19,094 nucleotides of DNA from CALWZE01 sp036644375 (GCA_036644375.1 JAVXQD010000040.1:1-19094); one strand, 5' to 3'. Counted from the stretch's first letter, positions 7,145-15,518 are shown. The notes: generated from the sequence alone by a model not told the origin. Program-made: numbers and translations.

Positions 7145-8800
7145 TTAGGTACGGTCTGATTGATAGCCGCTGAAATTTTCGCCGTTGTAAATCTGGCAGC
7201 AGTTTTTTCCGTCATTCTTTGCGGCATACAGCGCCGTGTCTGCATGTGTATAAAGCTCTTCAAAGGTTGTGCCGTCTTTAGGTGAAACAGCCACACCCAC
7301 ACTGCTTGATAATACATATTTCTGCCCGTACATATCCTGATATGAAGAGAGAAAGGCATCGCAGATTTTCTTGCCTTTTTCGCGAACAACAGCATCGGTG
7401 GCGCCATTCTTCATATAGACTATATATTCATCTCCGCCTATACGCCCGACAATGTCATCGGGGCGAAAAATACGCAATAGCTTTTTGCTCAGCTCACAGA
7501 GAACCATATCGCCGTAAGCATGTCCGAAATGGTCGTTGATGTCCTTGAAATTATCTATGTCAATCATGAAAAAAGCAGAGACGGTGTGGGAATGATTAAA
7601 GAGCAGATGCTCGGCAATTAACTTGCCGGTAATGCCCTTGTTATAAAGTCCTGTCAGCGAATCGCGCTCGGCTTTATATTGAAGCTCAATTTGGCAGCGC
7701 TTCTCGGCATCGATGTCCTTAACATATGTAAATCCTCGAATATCACCGTTTTCGGAATCTCTCGCAAGGTTTGTCACTGCACGGCACCAGATATAATTAT
7801 TTTCAGACTCAAGACGACGATACTCTATGGTTATCTCGCTCTTGCCACGCTCAAACTCTTTGGTAATGTTTGACGGAGATACAAAGCGCGCAAAATCCTG
7901 CATATCATCGGGGTGAATATATCTGCGGGTCCGATAGCTCAGCATATCGCTGTATCGGTAAATCATGTCGCCCAGATCGTCCTTTGCATTTTCAAATCCG
8001 CTCGTTATAAAATTCCGAGTTAAATTGAACTCATAGGTGAGAAGCGCATCCTTTGTAAAAGAGCTGCGGTATTCCTGCTCCTTTGAAACAGTCAGCTCAA
8101 GCTCTGCGTTTTTCTCCTTGTAGCCAATAAGCTCTCCTGTTCTGATTGCAAAAAGAAGTATAATGTATGTGCCTATCAGTATGACACACGGTGCGACAAT
8201 TTGGTTTTCCACCATGCCCATGTGGAAAACAGGATCCTCTGCAGCTGCGGAGTTGAAGAGCAGATATGCAATATTGACTATCATCCAAGACAACATAAAA
8301 AACTGCTGATCACTGTGCCCATTTACGGCTTTTACCCTATACAGCGGAACTAATTTTAATGTCAGCAGCAGTGCAATGATTAAAAAAACAAAGGTTATAA
8401 CAACTGAATAGGCATACATAGTCGGATTATTGGAAATTTCATAAATGGAAAGACCGCTGGCCATTGAAATAGCACCTGAGGTAATTGCTCTGAATGACAA
8501 TACATGAATTAGACATATAGCTGTGCAAAACAAATTTCTCGAGAATGTATCTTTGTAAAAAATCTTAAAATCCAAAAGAGAAAGTATAATGACAAACAGA
8601 TATGGAATCATGTTGCCGCCGATTAACGCGGATAAAATAAAGACAAAGAAAGCGTTGAAAATTCCGACCGGCAGCCTAAGCAATTTGGTCAGGCGCGGTT
8701 TCTCAAGGAGTTGGTCAACTAACTCGAAAATCAAATACCAATAGATAATTATCAGTACAAATAAAACTGCTACCGGTAGGAAAAAGGTATAGCTTTTCAT
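7145..8800 (-). CDS. membrane diguanylate cyclase (7TM-PAS-GGDEF)
   Basis: The 551-residue protein probably makes the second messenger cyclic di-GMP from two GTP in response to an extracytoplasmic or membrane signal. Seven hydrophobic segments (about 6-25, 44-63, 65-83, 91-115, 129-152, 168-184, 203-227) are followed by a short linker helix. A PAS-like domain (about 245-375, with the RRYIHPDDM segment) and a GGDEF domain (about 385-545) come next. The active-site signature is GGDEY (455-459), a tolerated variant of GGDEF. RPDD at 446-449, five residues upstream, matches the RxxD product-inhibition I-site. No EAL domain is present. The ribosome site is an AAGGGAG about 12 nt before the ATG. 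The sensed ligand is unknown. Confidence 0.92.
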   Translation of the reverse strand: MKSYTFFLPVAVLFVLIIIYWYLIFELVDQLLEKPRLTKLLRLPVGIFNAFFVFILSALIGGNMIPYLFVIILSLLDFKIFYKDTFSRNLFCTAICLIHVLSFRAITSGAISMASGLSIYEISNNPTMYAYSVVITFVFLIIALLLTLKLVPLYRVKAVNGHSDQQFFMLSWMIVNIAYLLFNSAAAEDPVFHMGMVENQIVAPCVILIGTYIILLFAIRTGELIGYKEKNAELELTVSKEQEYRSSFTKDALLTYEFNLTRNFITSGFENAKDDLGDMIYRYSDMLSYRTRRYIHPDDMQDFARFVSPSNITKEFERGKSEITIEYRRLESENNYIWCRAVTNLARDSENGDIRGFTYVKDIDAEKRCQIELQYKAERDSLTGLYNKGITGKLIAEHLLFNHSHTVSAFFMIDIDNFKDINDHFGHAYGDMVLCELSKKLLRIFRPDDIVGRIGGDEYIVYMKNGATDAVVREKGKKICDAFLSSYQDMYGQKYVLSSSVGVAVSPKDGTTFEELYTHADTALYAAKNDGKNCCQIYNGENFSGYQSDRT

Positions 8801-8916
8801 AGCTTATGTTGCTCCCTTCTTTGTAGTGCGATTCTCAGTCGAAGTTTTGCCCCAAAGATTACTATACTTGTTTGTTGATGCCGATAGTTCAAACCAAAGT
8901 AATGTTACACTTCAAT

Positions 8917-8945
8917 ATTATAGCCCTAAAAGTCTATTTGCACAA
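8917..8945 (-). promoter_or_regulatory. probable promoter of the diguanylate cyclase gene
   Basis: On the minus strand a perfect TATAAT (8922-8917) lies 17 nt after TTGTGC (8945-8940), which matches the -35 consensus at three positions. Initiation near 8910 gives a leader of about 110 nt. The promoter lies directly after the XRE terminator, making the two genes separate units. Confidence 0.6.
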
Positions 8946-8966
8946 TACGGCATATAACAAATTAAT

Positions 8967-8994
8967 AAAAAAGCTCAAGCAAATGCTCAGAGCT
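8967..8994 (-). terminator. terminator of the XRE gene, overlapping its stop codon
   Basis: On the minus strand agctc pairs with gagct, and gagc pairs with gctt around an attt loop; a single T bulge separates the two helices. Six U residues follow. The stop codon TGA (8989-8987) lies inside the 5' arm of the hairpin, so the last codons of the gene form part of the terminator. Confidence 0.8.
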
Positions 8995-9352
8995 GGTTTT
9001 GTACATCTTGTGGTAATTCTGCTTTGCGCATCTCCCGTTTAATTGCCTTGATCATACCTGCGATAAATCGTATTTCTTTTTCGTTGCAATCATTTATTTC
9101 TTCTGCAATTTCACCGCTGAATACATCCTTGGATTTTTCCAGATTATCACACAGAAGAGCGTCAGCCGACACGTCCAGATTATCCACAATGGCGATAAAG
9201 ATTTTCATGCTGGCAATAGTATTTCCGGTTTCAATATGACTGATGTGTGTAGTTCCTACGCCGACACGCTCTGCAAGCTGCTCTTGCGACAGACCCTTTG
9301 CCAGACGTGCCGACCTGATTCGCTTGCCTATGTCCAAATAACTTATTTTCAA
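8987..9352 (-). CDS. XRE-family helix-turn-helix transcriptional regulator
   Basis: The 121-residue protein starts with a Cro/C1-type helix-turn-helix (about 7-62): IGKRIRSARLAKGLSQEQLA, then VGVGTTHISHIETGNTIAS. The C-terminal half (about 75-121) is charged and helical and resembles the small regulators common in Clostridia; it has no peptidase or metal-binding motif. The start codon is TTG at 9352-9350, supported by gagggg about 7 nt upstream; no ATG is available at a better place. Because its terminator precedes the diguanylate cyclase promoter, it need not regulate that gene. The target is unknown. An 8-bp inverted repeat upstream (9410-9439) may be an operator. Confidence 0.88.
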   Translation of the reverse strand: MKISYLDIGKRIRSARLAKGLSQEQLAERVGVGTTHISHIETGNTIASMKIFIAIVDNLDVSADALLCDNLEKSKDVFSGEIAEEINDCNEKEIRFIAGMIKAIKREMRKAELPQDVQNQL

Positions 9353-9409
9353 GCCAAAACCCCCTCTAACCGCGTATACTTATATTGTATGTGCAGTTAG
9401 ACTATGCTG

Positions 9410-9439
9410 TAATAATCTATATATGCATACGGATTATTA
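9410..9439. repeat. 8-bp inverted repeat upstream of the XRE gene
   Basis: taataatc (9410-9417) and gattatta (9432-9439) are perfect reverse complements 14 nt apart. They lie about 60 bp upstream of the XRE start, a suitable place for an autoregulatory operator, although AT-rich sequence produces such repeats easily. Confidence 0.35.
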
Positions 9440-9447
9440 AGGCATAT

Positions 9448-9478
9448 AAAAAGGGCGGGAAGCTGCAATGGTTTCCGC
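9448..9478 (-). terminator. weak candidate terminator downstream of the MFS gene
   Basis: On the minus strand gcggaaacc and gcttcccgc pair with two mismatches around attgca, then CCCTTTTT follows. It lies about 135 nt past the MFS stop codon, so it is a plausible but imperfect terminator. The stretch 9479-9612 shows nothing else that I can name. Confidence 0.35.
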
Positions 9479-9612
9479 AAATAAGCAGGGGTGAACAAAG
9501 CTGAATAATTCTTACACAATAAAATCCATGAGACCGGAATAAAGTTTAATTGCAATAATAAAATAGCCGTAATACATGAAATAAGCATGGACGAAAATGG
9601 ATATGAAGTAAA

Positions 9613-10776
9613 TTAAACTATTGTGCGTTGCTTAATAAACCGATTTATCTGTTCGCCGGCAATGAACATAAGTGCGATAATTGTAAGGAGATAATACGGC
9701 AGCAGAGTTATTGATATATATTGAGCCATAAAACCAAAAACCGGAGGTAAAACTGTGCTGCCGATATATGCGGCGGCCATTTGAAGCCCTATTGCGGACT
9801 GTGACGCGGCTTTTCCGAAGCGCGCAGGAGTTTCGTGTATTAGGCATGGATAAATCGGAGCAGCCCCTGCTCCGATAAGCAGCAGTGCAAGCAGACTGTA
9901 TACATCGGGCAGAGGAAGAGCTAAAATAACCGCGCCAAGAGCACACACGGCTGTTCCGAGCCGTATCATTGTTTTGCTTGACGTTCGGCCGAGCACAAAT
10001 CCGAGCACAAAACGCCCTATTGTGATACCGCCATAATATAAAGATACCCAGGCGGCTGCCGTTGAGGGTGAAATTCCTTTCGTGCCTACCAAATAACTTG
10101 CTGACCACAATCCCGTTGTGAGCTCGACTCCGCAGTAGCAAAAAAACGAGAGAAGTGCATACTTTAGGCCGGGAATTTTCAGGGCATCACGATTGGAGAT
10201 GAAAACGGAGCTTTCCGCAGTGTGTATCGCTTGATTCTCCTGACGCTTCCATAATGGCAGGGAAAGTATCAGAACTATAACAAGGACAAACTGAATTAAT
10301 GAAATGGTGCGAACTCCCGTGCGCCATCCGCTTTTGCTGAGCAATGAGATGATAACCGGTCCGAGTGTGGCACCGACACCCCAAAAGCAGTGCAGCCAGC
10401 TCATGTGCTTTGCCTGATAGTGCAGCGCGACGTAGTTGTTCAGTGCGGCGTCAACCGAGCCTGCACCAAGACCGAGAGGTATTGCAAAGATGAAAACCCA
10501 CAGCACCGAGGGCGTGTAAGAGTAGCCGACAAGTGCAACGGCGGTCATCAGCACGCTGATAATCGTCACAGGTGCAGTTTTGAATTTATTTATTATCCGT
10601 GCGCTGAAAAGGCTGGAAATTATTGTTCCGGCGCAAACAACGGTTGAAATTATTCCGGCGGTTGAAAGTGCGGCTCCAAGCTCTATTTGAGCGCTCGGCC
10701 AAATTGCGCCGAGGAGCGAGTCGGGCAGCCCGAGGCTGATGAATGCGAGGCATATTATCACAAATAATGTTGTCAT
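9613..10776 (-). CDS. MFS transporter, probably a sugar permease
   Basis: This 387-residue major facilitator protein has about 12 membrane segments arranged in two halves. The N-terminus carries LAFISLGLPDSLLGAIWP and the conserved loop of the first half includes GLGAGSVDAALNNYVALHY, then HCFWGVGATLGP, features typical of the FucP/GlcP-like group of proton-linked sugar permeases. Transport direction and substrate cannot be read from the sequence. An AAGGG ribosome site lies 7 nt before the ATG. It diverges from a ROK-type regulator 95 bp away, and both promoters surround one inverted repeat. This suggests that the regulator controls this gene and responds to the transported sugar or a derivative. 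Confidence 0.87.
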   Translation of the reverse strand: MTTLFVIICLAFISLGLPDSLLGAIWPSAQIELGAALSTAGIISTVVCAGTIISSLFSARIINKFKTAPVTIISVLMTAVALVGYSYTPSVLWVFIFAIPLGLGAGSVDAALNNYVALHYQAKHMSWLHCFWGVGATLGPVIISLLSKSGWRTGVRTISLIQFVLVIVLILSLPLWKRQENQAIHTAESSVFISNRDALKIPGLKYALLSFFCYCGVELTTGLWSASYLVGTKGISPSTAAAWVSLYYGGITIGRFVLGFVLGRTSSKTMIRLGTAVCALGAVILALPLPDVYSLLALLLIGAGAAPIYPCLIHETPARFGKAASQSAIGLQMAAAYIGSTVLPPVFGFMAQYISITLLPYYLLTIIALMFIAGEQINRFIKQRTIV

Positions 10777-10804
10777 TGTTAATCCCTTTCAAATATGCTA
10801 CAAT
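10776..10804 (+). promoter_or_regulatory. probable promoter of the ROK regulator gene
   Basis: TTGTTA (10776-10781) and TACAAT (10799-10804) are spaced by 17 nt. The -10 overlaps the left arm of the inverted repeat at 10798-10814, so a bound repressor would block it. The -35 overlaps the start of the divergent MFS gene. Confidence 0.6.
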
Positions 10805-10814
10805 ACTTTTGTAG
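10798..10814. promoter_or_regulatory. candidate operator between MFS and ROK genes
   Basis: ctacaa (10798-10803) and ttgtag (10809-10814) form a perfect 6-bp inverted repeat around tactt. It overlaps the -10 of the regulator promoter. It also sits between the likely -35 (TTGAGT) and -10 (TAGCAT) of the MFS gene on the minus strand. This is the expected arrangement for shared repression and autoregulation. Confidence 0.55.
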
Positions 10815-10871
10815 ATACTCAACGAAAGACACTATACCACATTGAGGGTGAATAGTAAAGAGTGTAAATAT

Positions 10872-11882
10872 ATGTGTGACAAAATAGACACTTCAAAGCT
10901 CAGACAAAATAATTTGCAGCTGATTCGCGACTGTCTTCTTGAGGCAGATACCGCAACGAAGCAGGATATATCGTCCGAAACGGGACTGAGTCTCGCCACC
11001 TGCACAGTGCTGCTTAATGAGCTAATCGAGAATAAAGAGGTGACAGAGCTTGCTCACGATCTGCCAAACGGTGGTCGACCGGCGAGGAGAGTGCGGTTAA
11101 ATGCCGAGTTTAAGCACCTGCTGATGCTCTATCTTGAAAAAGCGGAATGCGGACAAAAAATCAACTGGAGGACGGTGAATTTAAAAAACACAATCACCTC
11201 ATGCGGGGAGCTGTGCTTTGATAATATAGACATCAGTGAGGTGGAGAAGGCTGTTGCCGATATAATTTGCGAGGATGGTCAAATCAAAGCGATAGGCATC
11301 GGTATCCCCGGGATTGTGCTTGACGGCAGGATTGCGCTTTGCGACATAAAATCACTGATAGGTGTGAATGTAATTGATCGCCTGGAGCGAAAATTTAAAA
11401 TGCGTGTCATCATTGGAAATGATATGAATTTTATAGCTTACGGCAGCTTCAAAAAGCGGAGATTTCCTCCGAATATAAGCGTTACATGCATTGTGTGGTC
11501 AAAAAACGATTTTGCCGGCTCAGGTTCGGTGGTGAACGGAAAAATACTTGAGGGCTTTTCAAATTTTGCAGGTGAGATATCCTATCTTCCTTATCACATG
11601 ACGCGTGAGGAACAGCTGAAAAAGCTTAATAACCCCGATGAGTTTATTGGTGTTGCTGTGCAGGGAATCGTGGGAATTGCGGCGATTCTCAACCCAAAGC
11701 TTGTGATTATTACAGGAGATGTTGCTGCGTGCCACACGAAAAGCGAATATATTGAGGAATGCAAAAAATATCTGCCGACGGAGCATATTCCTCAGCTTGA
11801 GATTGTCGAAGAACCGAGAGAAGAGTATTTTAACGGTCTTTATAACGCTGCTATGGAAGAAATTATATATATTAGGAAGTAG
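10872..11882 (+). CDS. ROK-family transcriptional regulator with degenerate kinase domain
   Basis: From ATG 10872 the protein has 336 residues; an upstream in-frame TTG at 10842 exists but has no ribosome site, whereas aaagag lies about 8 nt before this ATG. Residues about 8-75 form a winged helix-turn-helix (DISSETGLSLATCTVLLNEL, then the GGRPARR turn). The remainder follows the ROK fold, with GIGIPGIV, NDMNFIAYGSF and a C-terminal NPKLVIITGDV strand. The ATP-binding DxGxT segment and the CxCGxxGC zinc motif of sugar-kinase ROK members are absent, so it should be a sugar-sensing repressor without kinase activity. It diverges from an MFS permease and probably regulates it and itself. Confidence 0.87.
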   Translation: MCDKIDTSKLRQNNLQLIRDCLLEADTATKQDISSETGLSLATCTVLLNELIENKEVTELAHDLPNGGRPARRVRLNAEFKHLLMLYLEKAECGQKINWRTVNLKNTITSCGELCFDNIDISEVEKAVADIICEDGQIKAIGIGIPGIVLDGRIALCDIKSLIGVNVIDRLERKFKMRVIIGNDMNFIAYGSFKKRRFPPNISVTCIVWSKNDFAGSGSVVNGKILEGFSNFAGEISYLPYHMTREEQLKKLNNPDEFIGVAVQGIVGIAAILNPKLVIITGDVAACHTKSEYIEECKKYLPTEHIPQLEIVEEPREEYFNGLYNAAMEEIIYIRK

Positions 11883-11911
11883 TTTACGTTTATGCCTCTT
11901 AATGTTATAAT
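11883..11911 (+). promoter_or_regulatory. probable promoter of the vanZ-like gene
   Basis: TTTACG (11883-11888) and a perfect TATAAT (11906-11911) are 17 nt apart, starting one base after the ROK stop codon. Initiation near 11918 leaves a leader of about 34 nt with an AGGAG site. I see no terminator between the ROK gene and this promoter. Confidence 0.7.
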
Positions 11912-11951
11912 GAAATTCATAAAATTCCGGATTAATGGTAATGGAGGAGCT

Positions 11952-12650
11952 ATGAATTACCGACTCAAGCGTTCGGCAGCCTATGCCCTGTATGCCGTCG
12001 GAGCGTTTTTATATATATATTATTTTCTTATTGAAATGGACAGCTCGGTTATCATGTATCCGTTTACTCGAATTGTGCTTTTCGGCTCCGGCAGTATGTG
12101 CGTTTATTTTGCGAGTCTTTTTCTCGGGCGCACGGTTGACGCACACTCGGCAAAGCTCATCATGAAAAGTACTTTCAGAACATTTTTCGTGCTGTATATC
12201 CTTTTGCTTATAACCTTTACGCTTTTTGACGATGTGTTCGGCAGGGCTACAGGTGATTTTATAATATGGGGGAATATCCCGAATTGGAGCGAGATAAAGG
12301 AATCAATAAACATTATCCCATTCAGGACAGTTCGGCTTTATATCAGAAACATTAAAAATGACATTATAACCGTAATGGATTTCGCAATCAATATAGTTGG
12401 GAATATATGTGCATTTATGCCCTTGTCGCTTTTTTTGCCGTTGCTTTTTCCAAAGCTCAAATCGCGCGGAAAATTTATTTTGACGGTGAGCGTAGTCGTG
12501 CTGTCCATAGAACTTATGCAGTTGGCCTCGCAGAGAGGCTCATGTGACATTGACGACTTAATTCTCAATGTCTCGGGTGCCATGCTCATGTATGAAATTC
12601 TCAGAACAAAACCGCTTCAACAGCTGATTCACAGCATAACTCTTCAATAA
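11952..12650 (+). CDS. VanZ-like membrane protein
   Basis: This 232-residue integral membrane protein has about five hydrophobic segments (roughly 8-28, 36-56, 73-93, 140-160, 170-190). The VanZ-type elements are SINIIPFRTV near residue 118, NIVGNICAFMPLSLFLPLL near residue 145 and ELMQLASQRGSCDIDDLILN with the conserved acidic DIDD near residue 200. VanZ-like proteins occur in many Firmicutes; the prototype confers low-level teicoplanin resistance, but most members have unknown function and there is no glycopeptide-resistance cluster here. The ATG at 11952 is preferred over an upstream in-frame ATG at 11892 because of the ggagg site just before it, and because the promoter -10 lies inside the longer reading. 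Confidence 0.85.
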   Translation: MNYRLKRSAAYALYAVGAFLYIYYFLIEMDSSVIMYPFTRIVLFGSGSMCVYFASLFLGRTVDAHSAKLIMKSTFRTFFVLYILLLITFTLFDDVFGRATGDFIIWGNIPNWSEIKESINIIPFRTVRLYIRNIKNDIITVMDFAINIVGNICAFMPLSLFLPLLFPKLKSRGKFILTVSVVVLSIELMQLASQRGSCDIDDLILNVSGAMLMYEILRTKPLQQLIHSITLQ

Positions 12651-12685
12651 AGACTGTTATTTCAGACAGATAAAGCAAGCGTGAA

Positions 12686-12702
12686 CTGAGATTTAATCTC
12701 AG
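12686..12702. repeat. 8-bp palindrome upstream of the clostripain-like gene
   Basis: ctgagatt and aatctcag are perfect reverse complements around a single T (12694). No U-run follows, so it is not a classical terminator. It could be an operator or a small mRNA hairpin 40 nt before the ATG. Confidence 0.4.
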
Positions 12703-12741
12703 ACAAATTGATACTTTGTGAAAACAAAAGGAGAAATCACC

Positions 12742-14928
12742 ATGTTTTGTGTAAAATGCGGAGCAACAATACCTGATGAATCGATCTACTGTGCAAAATG
12801 CGGAGCTGTACAGAGTACTCCGCAGGAGGTGACGGGAAACCGGCAAGTCCCAAAAAAGAAAAAGGGATGCATGACATTTGTCATTATTGCGATTGTTGCC
12901 GTCATCGCTGTAATAGCGTTGTTTCTGATAGTAGGCATGGTAGTCGGCGATGAAAGCACAGAGAGCGTTGACAGCGACTATGCCTATGATCCTGCCGCCC
13001 AATACGAGAGAAAGGATCTTGAACTTGATGTCAGAGATCATTACACCGAGGTTAAGGGCGGGGGCAAGGATGTTTTTACTGTCATGGTGTACATGATTGG
13101 CTCAGATCTTGAATCGGACGGCGGATGTGCCACGAATGACCTTGTTGAAATGATTAATGCGCAGGTGGGCGGGAATGTAAACCTGATTGTGCAAACCGGC
13201 GGTACAAGGCAGTGGCAGAACGATCTGATAGATTCAGATACGGTACAGAGATGGAAAGTCAGTGCTGACGGATTAACCGAGATTGGAGATATCGGTGACG
13301 TGAGCATGGTTGAAAGCTCCACTCTTACCGATTTTGTGCGATTTTCCGAGCACAATTATCCGGCAAACAGGTATGGGCTTATCTTCTGGAATCACGGCGG
13401 AGGAACGGTGTGGGGCTTCGGTGCGGATGAAAATCACGATGGAGCGCTGATGCTCAAGGACATAGACCGCGGTCTTGCCGATGCGGGTGTAAAATTTGAT
13501 TTTATCGGCTATGATGCGTGCTTGATGGCGACGATTGAAAATGCATATATGCTTGAAAAGCATGCTGATTACATGATAGCATCCGAGGAATTAGAGCCCG
13601 GCTTAGGATGGGATTACTCAGCATGGCTTCCATTATTGGCTGCAAATCCGTCTATCAGCACAATTCAGCTCGGACAGATTATTGTCGATACATTTATAAA
13701 TCACAACAACAAATCCGACACGCTTTCCGTGGTTGAGCTTCGAGAAATACCATATACATATAAACAGCTTTCGGAATATGTCGGCAGTGCCGAAATAAGC
13801 ATGGAGAAAAACAGCGACAGCTTTTACGAAATCTCGAATGCCCGCTCAAATGCGAAGTCATATTATGAGGGTCAAAGCGAGATGGTCGATATTGTGGATC
13901 TTGTTTCCAACATGGACAATACCGAGGCAAAAGATGTTGTAGATGCAATTAACAGCGCAGTGAAATACAGGAATATCTGCTCTTTGCGCGGATCAAACGG
14001 TCTGTCTATGTATTTCCCGTACAGCGAAATCAACGAGTACTCAAATACTCGCGAGGATGTCAGTACGGTTGGATTTGACGAGAACTATCTGGACTTTTTC
14101 GATTATTTTGTGAACGTGCTTGCTGGCGGACAGATGAAATTTAACGGCAGAACCTCGGTCGGTGCCAGCATCGGCAACGGTCCCGCTGAGACGCCTGCCG
14201 ATTATTCACAGAATTCATGGTACGACCCGGCTGTGTCCCAGATATACAGTGAAAGTTATGAGAATAACGAATATACAGAGCGTGAAATCGTCGAAAAAGA
14301 CGGAGGCTATGTCCTGTCCATGAGCGAAAAGGAATGGGAGAATATAACCGATATTCAGCTGTGGGCTATGGTTTCTGACGGCGAGGGATATATTGATTTA
14401 GGCGCAGACGATATGTGGGAGATCGACGAAAATGATCTGCTGATTGATTTTGACAATACATGGGTGGCAATTGACGGTCAGGTGGTTCCCTTCTACACCG
14501 AAAAAAACTATGAGGAGAATCCCGGAGAGGAAAACACGGCTTGGTATAATTACGGTTATGTACCCGCTGTGCTCAACAACTCGGATAATGAGCAAAAATC
14601 AATTGATATTATCCTGAAATGGGACAACGAAAAGCCCAATGGATATGTTGCCGGTTATCGATTCACCGAGGTGGACGGAGGACCTGTCGGAAAGGGCCTG
14701 CATGAGCTGAAACAGGGCGATAAGCTCACTTTTTTGTGTGACTATTATGATTTCGACGGAAATTTTGTCAGCATGTATGAATACGGCGATGTGCTGACTG
14801 TCGGCTCAACGGCTCCTGTGGTCAGTTATGAGGATATCGGAGAAAATAAGACCCTCGTCTGTTTCAGACTGACGGATATTTACCGCAATATGTTCTATAC
14901 GCAGTCGGTCGAATTCACCTTCGAATAG
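12742..14928 (+). CDS. zinc-ribbon, membrane-anchored clostripain-family (C11) cysteine peptidase
   Basis: The 728-residue protein starts at ATG 12742, after an aaaggag site; an in-frame GTG at 12718 lacks one. Residues 3-20 form a zinc ribbon with CxxC pairs at C3/C6 and C17/C20. A KKKK cluster and one hydrophobic helix (44-68) follow, so the ribbon stays in the cytoplasm and the rest is outside. The peptidase domain (about 110-400) matches clostripain, peptidase family C11: VFTVMVYMIGSDLES opens it, H218 lies in FWNHGGG and C260 in IGYDACLMA. Family C11 cleaves after basic residues and often self-processes. Residues about 470-728 look like beta-rich accessory domains without a sortase or cell-wall motif. 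It precedes a lipoprotein gene. Confidence 0.9.
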   Translation: MFCVKCGATIPDESIYCAKCGAVQSTPQEVTGNRQVPKKKKGCMTFVIIAIVAVIAVIALFLIVGMVVGDESTESVDSDYAYDPAAQYERKDLELDVRDHYTEVKGGGKDVFTVMVYMIGSDLESDGGCATNDLVEMINAQVGGNVNLIVQTGGTRQWQNDLIDSDTVQRWKVSADGLTEIGDIGDVSMVESSTLTDFVRFSEHNYPANRYGLIFWNHGGGTVWGFGADENHDGALMLKDIDRGLADAGVKFDFIGYDACLMATIENAYMLEKHADYMIASEELEPGLGWDYSAWLPLLAANPSISTIQLGQIIVDTFINHNNKSDTLSVVELREIPYTYKQLSEYVGSAEISMEKNSDSFYEISNARSNAKSYYEGQSEMVDIVDLVSNMDNTEAKDVVDAINSAVKYRNICSLRGSNGLSMYFPYSEINEYSNTREDVSTVGFDENYLDFFDYFVNVLAGGQMKFNGRTSVGASIGNGPAETPADYSQNSWYDPAVSQIYSESYENNEYTEREIVEKDGGYVLSMSEKEWENITDIQLWAMVSDGEGYIDLGADDMWEIDENDLLIDFDNTWVAIDGQVVPFYTEKNYEENPGEENTAWYNYGYVPAVLNNSDNEQKSIDIILKWDNEKPNGYVAGYRFTEVDGGPVGKGLHELKQGDKLTFLCDYYDFDGNFVSMYEYGDVLTVGSTAPVVSYEDIGENKTLVCFRLTDIYRNMFYTQSVEFTFE

Positions 14929-15040
14929 GGATGTATTTTATAAATGCAGTGCAATCACCCCGCGTATTGATTTCGCCGGAGAATGAGCAAAAGCGCAGGG
15001 CTTTCGGCTTGACTGCTAATATAATTTGAGGTTTAGAAAA

Positions 15041-15454
15041 ATGAAAAAATTATTTTATTCCGTTTTGTGTGTCACTGCCGCAGCTGTTTTGCTGAGCGGC
15101 TGTGCAGGTAACAAGCTGTCCGATGATTTTGATAAAGACGAGGTAGTTGAAGAGGCATCCGAAATGGTTGAGGTAATCAACACAATGGATTACGAAAAAA
15201 TCGTCGGAGAGATGCGGGAGGATTTGAGAGATCAAATCACAAGTGAACAGCTCAAGGAGGCGTGGGGTGAAAAGCTGTCGGGCCTTGGGAAATTTTCAAA
15301 AATCACGAGTGAGGGAGTCATCGGCGATAAGAGCAAGGAGATAAAAGAGGATTATGCAGTTGCGGTTCTTACATGTGAATATGAAAACGGAACGGCGACC
15401 TTTACGCTCGTATATGATACTGAGCTTGAGCTTGTGGGTTTGTATATGAAGTAA
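15041..15454 (+). CDS. DUF3887-type lipoprotein
   Basis: This is a 137-residue secreted lipoprotein. A short basic N-terminus and hydrophobic core (2-17) end in the lipobox LSGC with the modified cysteine at 21, a substrate for an Lgt such as the one encoded at 5734. The mature part resembles DUF3887: a helical region (DKDEVVEEASEMVEVINTMD) followed by LRDQITSEQLKEAWGEKLSGLG and a strand-rich end, YAVAVLTCEYENGTATFTLV. Members of this fold usually bind ligands or act as extracytoplasmic accessory proteins; no exact role is known. ATG 15041 is chosen because a signal peptide should start MKK; the ribosome site gagg lies 11 nt before it. An in-frame TTG at 15026 is unlikely. Confidence 0.85.
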   Translation: MKKLFYSVLCVTAAAVLLSGCAGNKLSDDFDKDEVVEEASEMVEVINTMDYEKIVGEMREDLRDQITSEQLKEAWGEKLSGLGKFSKITSEGVIGDKSKEIKEDYAVAVLTCEYENGTATFTLVYDTELELVGLYMK

Positions 15455-15498
15455 ATTCGGATGATTACGAGATAAAATATATTTGCGGCAGCGATTGA

Positions 15499-15515
15499 AT
15501 TAAAACTGTTTTAAT
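15499..15515. repeat. 17-bp palindrome attaaaac-t-gttttaat
   Basis: This perfect 8-bp inverted repeat with a single central T lies 45 nt after the lipoprotein stop codon and 4 nt before the large hairpin. It is too AT-rich to be a strong terminator; it may be an operator-like site or chance. Confidence 0.35.
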
Positions 15516-15518
15516 ACA

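Noticed and set aside
8801..8910. Cyclic di-GMP riboswitch in the leader of the diguanylate cyclase gene.
   Set aside because: A ggggcaaaac segment is weakly reminiscent, but the GEMM receptor and P1 pairing could not be found.
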